A program made the position numbers and the translations under genes. Source: Massilia terrae (GTDB taxonomy: Bacteria; Pseudomonadota; Gammaproteobacteria; Burkholderiales; Burkholderiaceae_D). From it: a DNA stretch of 64,000 nucleotides. Below, piece by piece: positions 47,484 through 55,617 of the stretch; the first letter of the stretch is position 1, and each line of letters begins with the position of its first letter. The DNA lies in contig NZ_JANUGU010000001.1 of NCBI RefSeq assembly GCF_024753145.1, positions 1 through 64,000 on the forward strand, given 5' to 3'. The notes below the pieces were generated by a model. That model did no database searches and was not told the origin of the DNA. It saw nothing but the letters and a program-made list of their open reading frames with translations.

Positions 47484-49724
47484 TTATTCGGTCTCGGGAT
47501 TCTTGGGTATGCTGAACGAGAAGGTCGCGCCTTCTCCCTGCACCGACTCGGCCCACACGCGCCCGTGGTGGCGTTCGACGATGCGTCGTACATTGGCCAG
47601 GCCGATGCCTGTGCCCTGGAAGTCTTCCATGCGGTGCAGGCGCTGGAACACGCCGAACAGCTTGTGCACGTATTCCATGTTGAAGCCGGCGCCGTTGTCG
47701 GCGATGTGGAACACCGATTCGTTCGGCGTGTCCTCGGCCCATACGCGGATCACGGCCAGCTCGCGCTGGGCGGTGAACTTCACCGCGTTGGACAGCAGGT
47801 TGTACATCGCCAGGTGCAGGAAAGTGGGATCGGCGCTGACGTGGGGCAGCTCGCCGATGTCGAATTCGATGCCGCGTCCGCGCAGTTCGAGCGCCATCTC
47901 GTCGATGCAGGCCTCGACCAGGTCGCGCATGTCGACCGTGGCGGGGCGCAGCGCCGCGCGGCCCATCTGCGAGAACGACAGCAGGTCGTCGACCAGCTTG
48001 CCGGCCAGGCGTGCCGCTTCCTTGATGTTCTTGAGGAAGCGCTGGCGCTTGTCGAAGTCTTCGTTGCCGGCCGATTCCAGCAGCAGGTCGGAGAAGCCGA
48101 CGATGTGGCGCAGCGGCGCGCGCAGGTCGTGCGACACCGAGTACGAGAACGCCTCCAGCTCCTTGTTGGCGCGGCCCAGTTCCTCGGCCAGTTCGGCCAT
48201 CTGTTCGGCGCGTTCCAGCGCGATGCCGAGCAGCGCGGTGCGGAATTCGACGGTCAGCTCGATCTCGGCGCTGTGCCAGGGCATGCTGGCGCCGCGGATG
48301 GTCTCGCGCCAGGCCGCGAAGCTGGTGCGCGGCGACAGCTGCTGCGGCGCGCCCGGCTGCTCCTTGTAGTGTGGGTTGCCGGCCCATTCGACCGTGTGGA
48401 TCACCTCGGGCCGGAACCACAGCAGATAGTGCTTGTGGATGCGCGAGATCGGCATCGCCAGCAGGCCGCTGGCGACATCCATCATGTCGTGCGCCGGAGG
48501 ATACACGGCGGACAGGCGCTCGCTGTGGAACACCTCGCCATGGCCATGCACGCCGAGCCAGCGGACCAGCGCCTGGATCTGGTCGATCGAGGGGGTGTCG
48601 CCGTAGGTCAGCACGCGGTCGTCGGCGACGATCGCGACGCCGCCGGCGCGCGCGAAGCGGATCAGCTCCGGGAACACGGCGCTCATGTTGTCGACGAAGT
48701 CGGCGCTCTTGGTCAGCCCTCCCAGCATCGAGACCATCACGCGCCGCACCTCGAGCCGGAACTGCAGCTCGGACGCGTCCTCGCGGGTCTCGATGCACAG
48801 CGCCAGGATCTGGCCCAGCTGCTCGCAGGCCGTGCGCTTTTCGAATGCGACCGGCGCCGGGCCGGCGTTGTGGCAGGAGATCAGGCCCCACAGCTTGCCG
48901 CGCACGACCAGCGACACCGACATCGACGCCAGCGTGCCCATATTGCGCATGTACTGCAGGTGCACCGGCGAGACGCTGCGCAGGGCCGCGAACGACAGGT
49001 CGTTGGCACGGCCGGTGACCGGATTCGCGGGCGGCACCAGCGGGGCCGGCTCGTAGTTGGCGTCCTGGATCAGGCGGATGCGCGACAATGTGTACAGCTC
49101 GCGCGCCTGGGCCGGGATGTCGGAAGCGGGGAAGTGCTGGCCGAGGTAGGCGTGGTAGGACTCGTCGCGCGCCTCGGCGATCACGTGGCCGTGGCCGTCG
49201 CCATCGAAGCGGTACACCATCACGCGGCCGAAGCCGGTGACCGAGCGGATGTGCTGGCACGCAAGCTGGGACAGCTGCTCGATGCCGACTGACTCGTTCA
49301 CCTTGAGCAGGAAGTCGCCGATCAGCGAATACAACTCGCGGAAGTCGGCAGGGTGGGCGCGCCCGACCGGCTCGAACTCGGCCAGCAGCACGCCGTCCCA
49401 CGCATGGGCCAGCACGTCGAAATGGCGGCCGTTGGCGATGGTGACGGTGCCGACGTAGAACGGGCGCGCGCCCAGCGTGCCGCCGGACAGGGCCGGCGCG
49501 ATGCGCGCATGCGCGTCGGCGCCGATCAGTTGCGCGAGCGACTGGCCAACCGCATCCGCGGCGGCGATGCCAGCCATCGCACCCAGGTTGGCGCTGGCTT
49601 GCAGCACCTCCAGCGCGGGCGACAGCGCCAGCAGGAAGCCGTGTGGCTGGATGCTGCCTGGGGTGCGGATCGGCTCCTTGTCGCAGGCCGACAGGTCGAG
49701 CGCGGGAGCGGGGGCTTGGGTCAT
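47484..49724 (-). CDS. bphP: Bacteriophytochrome histidine kinase
   Basis: This red/far-red photoreceptor kinase has 746 residues. The N-terminal PAS domain has the bilin-attaching Cys14 in SACDKEPIRTPGSIQPHGF. The GAF domain (about 145-310) holds the chromophore-pocket motif FPASDIPAQARELY and SPVHLQYMRNMG. A PHY domain follows, and the HisKA/HATPase module ends the protein, with the H-box AFSYSVSHDLRAPLRH, DNGAGFNMEY and GTGIGLANVRRI. An in-frame ATG at 49760 would add 12 residues. The chromophore is presumably biliverdin. No heme oxygenase gene lies nearby. It is divergent from the PAS kinase gene and cotranscribed with the response regulator. Confidence 0.93.
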   Translation of the reverse strand: MTQAPAPALDLSACDKEPIRTPGSIQPHGFLLALSPALEVLQASANLGAMAGIAAADAVGQSLAQLIGADAHARIAPALSGGTLGARPFYVGTVTIANGRHFDVLAHAWDGVLLAEFEPVGRAHPADFRELYSLIGDFLLKVNESVGIEQLSQLACQHIRSVTGFGRVMVYRFDGDGHGHVIAEARDESYHAYLGQHFPASDIPAQARELYTLSRIRLIQDANYEPAPLVPPANPVTGRANDLSFAALRSVSPVHLQYMRNMGTLASMSVSLVVRGKLWGLISCHNAGPAPVAFEKRTACEQLGQILALCIETREDASELQFRLEVRRVMVSMLGGLTKSADFVDNMSAVFPELIRFARAGGVAIVADDRVLTYGDTPSIDQIQALVRWLGVHGHGEVFHSERLSAVYPPAHDMMDVASGLLAMPISRIHKHYLLWFRPEVIHTVEWAGNPHYKEQPGAPQQLSPRTSFAAWRETIRGASMPWHSAEIELTVEFRTALLGIALERAEQMAELAEELGRANKELEAFSYSVSHDLRAPLRHIVGFSDLLLESAGNEDFDKRQRFLKNIKEAARLAGKLVDDLLSFSQMGRAALRPATVDMRDLVEACIDEMALELRGRGIEFDIGELPHVSADPTFLHLAMYNLLSNAVKFTAQRELAVIRVWAEDTPNESVFHIADNGAGFNMEYVHKLFGVFQRLHRMEDFQGTGIGLANVRRIVERHHGRVWAESVQGEGATFSFSIPKNPETE

Positions 49725-49922
49725 GGGGGAAGAACTTGCCGAAGGCAAAACAAGCGTCACATTTTACATGTAACGCTGCAGGCGGGACGCAAAACGCCGA
49801 CGCGATTTGTGAAAGTTTGCAACAGTTTTGTTTCGTGGTATATACGTCAATATGTGTAGATTCGCAACAACTGGCAAACAGGAAATATCCAGCTCCCGCC
49901 GGGAATAATTACACTGGAGGTG

Positions 49923-49958
49923 ACGCCGAACCGTGTGACTCGAATGTCACAACGGCGT
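49923..49958. promoter_or_regulatory. 36-bp imperfect inverted repeat before the PAS-kinase gene
   Basis: ACGCCG at the left pairs with CGGCGT at the right, and the inner arms GTGTGAC and GTCAC also pair. It lies 50-85 bp before the PAS-kinase start in the gap shared with the phytochrome gene. It could be an operator or a hairpin in the leader. Confidence 0.4.
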
Positions 49959-50006
49959 GTATTATTCGATACATTTAACTGAACCTCAGCTGCTTGAACT
50001 CCGCCA

Positions 50007-51911
50007 ATGATTAACCGCGTTACAAACAGTTCGCCAGGCAGCGACTCGCAGCGATTCCAGTACCTGATCGCCGGCATCAGCGACTACGCAATCTACATGC
50101 TCGATCCGGACGGCTACATCACGAGCTGGAACGCCGGCGCGCAACGTTTCAAAGGCTATACCGAAGTCGAGATCATCGGTGAGCATTTTTCGCGCTTCTA
50201 TACCCAGGAGGACCGCGCCAGCGGCCTGCCGGCGCGCGCTCTCGGCATCGCGCTGTCCGAAGGAAAGTACGAGTCCGAGGGCTGGCGCGTGCGCAAGGAT
50301 GGCACGCGGTTCTGGGCCCACGTGGTGATCGATCCGATCTATGACAACGAAGGCCGGATGCTGGGCTACGCCAAGGTGACCCGCGACGTCACAGACCGCA
50401 AGCATGCCGAGGACGCGCTGCGCGAGAGCGAACAGCGCTTCCGCCTGCTGGTGCAGGGGGTGACCGACTACGCGATCTTCATGCTCTCGCCCCAGGGCAT
50501 CGTCACCAACTGGAATATCGGCGCCCAGCGGATCAAGGGCTATACCGAAGAGGAAATTGTCGGCAGCCATTTCTCGCGCTTCTATACCGAGGAAGACCGC
50601 GCCCAGGGCCTGCCGGCGCTGGCGCTGGATACGGCGTCCAAGGTCGGGCGCTGGGAGCGCGAGGGCTGGCGCGTGCGCAAGGACGGCACGCGCTTCTGGG
50701 CGCACGTGGTGATCGACGCGATCTACGACGAGACCGGCGAGCTGCTGGGCTTCGCCAAGATCACGCGCGACCTGACCGAGAAGAAAGCGGCCTCCGACGC
50801 GCTGGCCGAGGTCAACGCGGCCCTGTTCCAGGCGCAGAAGATGGAATCGATCGGCCAGCTGACGGGCGGCATCGCGCACGATTTCAACAACCTGCTGTCA
50901 GTGCTGGCCAGCGGCCTGGAGGTGCTGAACATGCAGCGCGCCAGCAACGCCGACGCGCGCACTTTCGACAGCATGCGGCGCGCCATCGACCGCGGCGCGA
51001 CCCTGACCCAGCAGCTGCTGGCCTTCGCGCGCCAGCAGCCGCTGCAGCCGGAATTGCACAACGTCAACCGCCTGATCACCGGCTTCGAGTCGGTGCTGCG
51101 GCGCGCCGGCAATGCCTCGATCGAATTCGACATCGCGCTCGCGCCTTCCTTGCCGAGCACGGTGCTGGACCGCGCGCGCTTCGAATCGGCGCTCTTGAAC
51201 CTGGTGGTGAATGCGCGCGACGCGATGCCGGAGGGCGGCAAGCTGCTGATCCGCACCAACGCCGTCAGCCTGAAGCAACAGGAGGTGTCGGGCCTGGCCG
51301 CCGGCGACTACGTGAAGGTGTCGGTGTGCGACAGCGGATCCGGCATGTCGCCGGAGACCATCCGGCGCGCCTTCGAACCATTCTTCACCACCAAGGAGGT
51401 GGGCAAGGGCACGGGCCTGGGGCTGTCGCAGGTGTACGGCTTCATCAAGCAATCCGGCGGCGAAGTCGTCATCAAGAGCGAACTCGGGAAGGGCACGGAG
51501 ATCTCGATCTACCTGCCGGCGGTGCACGGCAGCGATGAGGTGGACGAGGACAAGACCGAGACCGTGCTGATCGTCGAGGATGAATCCGACCTGATGGACA
51601 TGGCCACCTCGCTGTTCCTGAACATGGGCTACAACGTGCTGACCGCGCCCAGCGGCAACGAGGCGCTGGCGGTGCTGCGTGCGCGTCCGGTGGACATCCT
51701 GTTCACCGATATCGTGATGCCCGAAGGAATTGATGGCATCGAACTGGCGCAATTCACGAGAAAGAATTATCCAGAGACGAAGATCGTCGTCGCCTCGGGC
51801 TTTCCGCTGCCCACGCTCAGGGAGCGGCATGCGGACATCAATGACTTCAGCTTCGTCAACAAGCCCTACCGCCTGTCCGACCTGGCGCGCGTGCTGCGCA
51901 CGGCGAGCTGA
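50007..51911 (+). CDS. PAS-PAS-histidine kinase-REC hybrid protein
   Basis: This 634-residue soluble kinase has two tandem PAS domains with PAC extensions (about 16-130 and 142-258). They are close copies of each other: both contain GYTExEI, SRFYTxEDRAxGLPA and EGWRVRKDGTRFWAHVVID. The kinase core follows, with the H-box MESIGQLTGGIAHDFNN (His291), LNLVVNARDAMPEGG and GTGLGLSQVYGF. A C-terminal receiver has its Asp in DILFTDIVMPEG. The kinase core is closely similar to that of the REC-kinase-REC hybrid 3 kb away. No membrane segment is seen. The dehydratase gene starts three bases past the stop. Confidence 0.92.
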   Translation: MINRVTNSSPGSDSQRFQYLIAGISDYAIYMLDPDGYITSWNAGAQRFKGYTEVEIIGEHFSRFYTQEDRASGLPARALGIALSEGKYESEGWRVRKDGTRFWAHVVIDPIYDNEGRMLGYAKVTRDVTDRKHAEDALRESEQRFRLLVQGVTDYAIFMLSPQGIVTNWNIGAQRIKGYTEEEIVGSHFSRFYTEEDRAQGLPALALDTASKVGRWEREGWRVRKDGTRFWAHVVIDAIYDETGELLGFAKITRDLTEKKAASDALAEVNAALFQAQKMESIGQLTGGIAHDFNNLLSVLASGLEVLNMQRASNADARTFDSMRRAIDRGATLTQQLLAFARQQPLQPELHNVNRLITGFESVLRRAGNASIEFDIALAPSLPSTVLDRARFESALLNLVVNARDAMPEGGKLLIRTNAVSLKQQEVSGLAAGDYVKVSVCDSGSGMSPETIRRAFEPFFTTKEVGKGTGLGLSQVYGFIKQSGGEVVIKSELGKGTEISIYLPAVHGSDEVDEDKTETVLIVEDESDLMDMATSLFLNMGYNVLTAPSGNEALAVLRARPVDILFTDIVMPEGIDGIELAQFTRKNYPETKIVVASGFPLPTLRERHADINDFSFVNKPYRLSDLARVLRTAS

Positions 51912-51914
51912 TCC

Positions 51915-52835
51915 ATGAGCCTGCATATCGCGACGCCGCTGCTGGCCTCGACTGCTCTGCCGGCGAAAGATGGGCAGGAATCCTGGTTGAAGATGGAGGC
52001 ACTGCAGCCGTCCGGTTCGTTCAAGCTGCGCGGCATCGGTTACGCCTGCGAGGAGTACCGGCGGCGCGGCGCACGGCGTTTCCTGTCTTCGTCCGGCGGC
52101 AATGCCGGAATCGCGGCGGCCCACGCCGGGCGCAAGCTAGGTGTGCCGGTGCTGGTGGTGGTGCCGGAAACGGCCAGCGCGCGCGCCCGCGAACTCATCC
52201 AGCGCGAAGGGGCGGACATCCTGGTGCACGGCGCTTCGTTCCAGGAGGCGAACGCGCATGCGCTGTCGCTGCTGGGGCCGCAGGATGCCTTCATCCACCC
52301 ATTCGACGATCCGCTGCTGTATGAAGGCCATGCCACCATGATCGACGAGGTTGCGCAGGCTGGCCTGCGGCCCGATGCGGTGGTGCTGTCGGTGGGCGGC
52401 GGCGGCTTGCTGTGCGGCGTGGTGGAAGGGCTGCGCCGCAATGGCATGGACGAGGTGCCGGTCATCGCGGTGGAAACGGTGGGCGCGGATTCGTACGCCC
52501 AGTCGCTGGCGCGTGGTGAGCGCATCGAATTGCCGGCGATCGCGAGCGTGGCCACCTCGCTGGGGGCGCGCCGGGTGTCGGAGGCCGCGTTCGCGCTGGC
52601 CTCGCGCCATCCGGTGCAGCCGGTGGTGGTGACGGATGCGGATGCCGTCGGCGCCTGCCTGCGTTTCATGGACGATCATCGCGTGGTGGTCGAGCCGGCC
52701 TGCGGCGCCTCGCTGGCGCTGGCTTACCAGCGGCATCCCGCGCTCGCGGAGTTTCGCCGCGTGCTGTTCATCGTCTGCGGCGGCGTCACCGCCACCGTGG
52801 CCCAGCTGCATGCCTGGGGCGCCGCGCTGCGCTAG
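51915..52835 (+). CDS. PLP-dependent serine/threonine dehydratase-like protein
   Basis: This 306-residue fold-type II PLP enzyme most resembles the L-serine/L-threonine dehydratase branch, which makes pyruvate or 2-oxobutyrate and ammonia. The PLP lysine is in PSGSFKLRGIGY, SSSGGNAGIAAAHAG binds substrate, and SVGGGGLLCGVVEGL holds the phosphate. No regulatory ACT domain is present, and the length fits the short SDH type. It begins three bases after the PAS-kinase stop, so it may be translated from the same transcript; any functional link is unclear. Confidence 0.85.
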   Translation: MSLHIATPLLASTALPAKDGQESWLKMEALQPSGSFKLRGIGYACEEYRRRGARRFLSSSGGNAGIAAAHAGRKLGVPVLVVVPETASARARELIQREGADILVHGASFQEANAHALSLLGPQDAFIHPFDDPLLYEGHATMIDEVAQAGLRPDAVVLSVGGGGLLCGVVEGLRRNGMDEVPVIAVETVGADSYAQSLARGERIELPAIASVATSLGARRVSEAAFALASRHPVQPVVVTDADAVGACLRFMDDHRVVVEPACGASLALAYQRHPALAEFRRVLFIVCGGVTATVAQLHAWGAALR

Positions 52836-54022
52836 AGGGCGAAGATGATGTCCGCGATCCGGTCGTACACCGGGTCGGCCGATGGGCCAGGATTGGGCCA
52901 GTTGAGGATGTCGAAGTGGTCGTAGCCCTTGTAAGTTCCGAGGAAATTCCACACGCCCGGCAGCGCCGTGCCGTCATAGTCGCGCACCGGATGGCCGTTC
53001 GGCGCGCGCATGCTGTTGGTGTTGACCACCCCATCGTTCGGGAACCAGCTGTCGTCGATGCGTACGCGGCCGGGCGCGCTCTGTGTGTAGCCGCCCATGC
53101 CGTGCTGCAGGGCCGAGCCGATGATCCATTCCCCCGCGTACGGCTTGAAGTAGGGAATCATGTCCTCGCGCGGATACTGGTAGCGCACGTTCTGGACCGG
53201 CGCGACCAGGCGGTCGGTGCCATTGCAGCACCAGCTGCCGGCTTCGGTGGCCAGGGTGCCGATCGAAAAGTAGTAGACGTGGGGCGAAGTGCGCGCCCAC
53301 AGGTTGAAGTCGCGCGCGCCGTCCGGCGCCAGTTCCCAGTTGGCCATGTCGCGGTCAAACATGTCGCGCACGGGCGAGTGCAGGTTGGGCAGGATGTCGA
53401 GGATGGCGTCGCGCAGGGTGGTGCCGTTGTGCGGCGCCGAGATCGTCACGACGCTTTTCACCCAGCCGGCGCGGCCTCCCTGGAACAGCTCGCCATCGCC
53501 TTCGCCGGCGGCCCCGTGCTCGAGCAGCTCGACCAGGGCGCGGATGGTGGTGCCGCCCTGGCTGTGGCCGATCAGGTGGATCGGGTGCCGTTCGTCCCAT
53601 TGCGGGTAGAACGCGAGCGGGTAGTGGCGGGGGTTGTGGACGGGGTCGGGGGCCCAGCATTTGTCGGGCGGCTTTTGCGGCGTGCCGGGCGGATCGTACT
53701 TGACGACGTGGCTGGCGCCGTAGTCGACGCAGCCGCCCTTGATCTGGGCATAGAGCTCGGCCGCGCGGTCCCAGTTGGAGCTGATGGGGCCGACGCCGGC
53801 GGCGTACACCGCGTGCGGGCCCTTGTACAGCTGCATGTGGCCGGCAATGTCGCCGTAGCCGCCCCAGTATTTGAAGCCGGTGGCGCGAAACTGCTGGGGG
53901 CCGAAGCCGAGGAAGCCGTGGACCAGCACGACGGGATCGTTGTTGGCCGCCGCGGCAGGCCACGGCCACAGCGCGGACAGCGCGAGCAGCAGGGCGGCGG
54001 ATACCGGGCGAAAGCGGGACAT
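52832..54022 (-). CDS. Secreted lipase, family I.5-like
   Basis: This 396-residue protein has a signal peptide (LLLALSALWPWPAAAA) and resembles the large Bacillus/Geobacillus thermoalkalophilic lipases. DPVVLVHGFLGFGPQQF is the oxyanion region; IHLIGHSQGGTTIRALVELL contains the catalytic serine; the segment after it has WVKSVVTISAPHNGTTL, and NDGVVNT with a late YDHFDIL supplies the Asp and His. Paired Cys residues and the long loop insertions match this group. Its stop codon shares the CTAG with the convergent dehydratase stop. Confidence 0.87.
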   Translation of the reverse strand: MSRFRPVSAALLLALSALWPWPAAAANNDPVVLVHGFLGFGPQQFRATGFKYWGGYGDIAGHMQLYKGPHAVYAAGVGPISSNWDRAAELYAQIKGGCVDYGASHVVKYDPPGTPQKPPDKCWAPDPVHNPRHYPLAFYPQWDERHPIHLIGHSQGGTTIRALVELLEHGAAGEGDGELFQGGRAGWVKSVVTISAPHNGTTLRDAILDILPNLHSPVRDMFDRDMANWELAPDGARDFNLWARTSPHVYYFSIGTLATEAGSWCCNGTDRLVAPVQNVRYQYPREDMIPYFKPYAGEWIIGSALQHGMGGYTQSAPGRVRIDDSWFPNDGVVNTNSMRAPNGHPVRDYDGTALPGVWNFLGTYKGYDHFDILNWPNPGPSADPVYDRIADIIFAL

Positions 54023-54117
54023 GGGAGGCTCCGTTCAGCAGACCACCGGTATTGTCTGGTGTGGAGCGCTGTCATCATTTGTTCTACATCTGAGAAGCGG
54101 CGGAGCGTTGTTTAAAG

Positions 54118-54152
54118 AAATGGGGTTCCCGCTTTCGCAGGAACCCCATTTT
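54118..54152. repeat. REP-like palindrome, single
   Basis: AAATGGGGTTCCCGC and GCAGGAACCCCATTT form a 15-base stem with one mismatch. It lies between the lipase promoter region and the convergent side of the next hydrolase gene and shares its core with 4064 and 12043. Confidence 0.75.
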
Positions 54153-54169
54153 GTGTGAGCAGTGTTAGC

Positions 54170-55432
54170 TCAGTTGCCCGTCGGCGCGATAGAGCCGCCC
54201 CCGACAGCACCCTTGTCCGCCCCCGGCTTGCTTACCGTCGACACCGAAGCCGTCAACGCCGCCTTATCCGCCGCATCCAGCTTGTCGCCATTCCACACCA
54301 CGTAATCGTCGATGGAATACAGCTTGCACGGCTTGCTGCTCTTGGCATTGCAGGTGTTCAGCGCGCGCGATTCCGGATCCTCGCCTTCCTCGGCCCAGGT
54401 CCAGGCGCCGGTCGGCGACACCGCGAAGGCGCGCGGCGTCAGCTTGCCCAGGTATTCGCGGTAGGCGCGCCGCCCGTTGTCGGTGAGGAAAGGCACGGCG
54501 TCGACATTGTCCACCTGCGCGTAGTCGGTCTTGGGCGGCTGCGGCGGCCCCGGCACGTCGTACAGCAACTTGGTCGGCATGCCGGCCTGTTTCAGGAATT
54601 CCTCGGTCTCCGGCAGCCAGACCTGCTCGCCGTCGCGGCTGGCCAGCATGCCGTGCGAGTCGCGCTTGAAGGCGGGGTACTCGACCAGCTTGCCTTGCCC
54701 GCCGGCCAGCGTGTAGGCCTGGTACATGCGGGTCGACAGTTCCGGCCCGAACAGGGAATCATTGGCGCCGTACATCCACAGGCTCGGGATCTTCGCGCTG
54801 GCGCCATAGTTGGCGTAGGCGCTCACCAGCTCGTCCTTCCAGTCGCAACCTTCGGTCTGGTCCTTGAGACCGCCCGCGAAGTTGAGCAGCGCCTTGACGC
54901 CCGGCAGCGGCTGGGTGCCGAGGGCGATCGTGGCCAGCCCGCCGTACGACTGTCCGGCGATCACGATGTGTTGTGCGTCGACCCAGGGCTGTTCGCGCGC
55001 ATAGTTGAGTGCGTCGAGGATGTCCTTGGCCTGGCCGTAGCCGTTGGCCGTCATGTCGCAGCCATGGTCGGCGAATTTGCCGGTGGAGTTGGCGTAGCCT
55101 TCGCGCATCGGCACGATCACCACGTAGCCGCGTTCCACGAAGGCATGGGCCATGTGGTAGAAGCGGTCGCGCGGCTGGGCGCCGGGCGCGCCCGGGTCCT
55201 TGCCGTGGTTGATGATGAGCAGCGGGAAGGGCCCCGGCCCGTTCGGCTGGAATACCGTGGTCTCCAGCATGGCCGCGTGGTCGGGCCCGGCCGGGATCAG
55301 GATCACGTGCTCGTTCAGCCGGTAGTCAAGCTGTAGCTCTTGTTCAATTGCCACTCCCGGCAGCAGCGCGACAGCAGCAAGCAATGCGGATGTAATGTTG
55401 CGGACAGAAGGACGGAATCGAATCATGGACAT
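54170..55432 (-). CDS. Secreted alpha/beta hydrolase, dienelactone hydrolase or prolyl-oligopeptidase-like
   Basis: This 420-residue protein has a signal peptide (SALLAAVALLPGVAIE) and an alpha/beta hydrolase fold. PLLIINHGKDPGAPG is the oxyanion strand, IVIAGQSYGGLATIALG holds the catalytic serine in GQSYGG, and WMYGANDSLFGPE probably carries the acid. DSHGMLASRD supplies the His. The C-terminal part has a Cys pair (TCNAKSSKPC) and a Gly/Ser-rich end. Substrate is unknown. Two ATGs, at 55432 and 55426, fit the signal peptide; both give nearly the same product. A more upstream extension looks non-coding. Confidence 0.8.
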   Translation of the reverse strand: MSMIRFRPSVRNITSALLAAVALLPGVAIEQELQLDYRLNEHVILIPAGPDHAAMLETTVFQPNGPGPFPLLIINHGKDPGAPGAQPRDRFYHMAHAFVERGYVVIVPMREGYANSTGKFADHGCDMTANGYGQAKDILDALNYAREQPWVDAQHIVIAGQSYGGLATIALGTQPLPGVKALLNFAGGLKDQTEGCDWKDELVSAYANYGASAKIPSLWMYGANDSLFGPELSTRMYQAYTLAGGQGKLVEYPAFKRDSHGMLASRDGEQVWLPETEEFLKQAGMPTKLLYDVPGPPQPPKTDYAQVDNVDAVPFLTDNGRRAYREYLGKLTPRAFAVSPTGAWTWAEEGEDPESRALNTCNAKSSKPCKLYSIDDYVVWNGDKLDAADKAALTASVSTVSKPGADKGAVGGGSIAPTGN

Positions 55433-55617
55433 TCTCGCTGCGGGGCATTTGTAACAAATTGCCGATCGGAATGAAGTGATTCTAGGCACCGAAAAAAAGC
55501 AGAGCAATATCCAATAGTCCAGTTCCGGAAGTAAATTTTCGCGTGTGGCGAAAATTGCTAGACTGGAAGGAAAGCGCCGTGTGGCGCGGTGACAGCCAAG
55601 GGAGGGCGTGAACGGCA

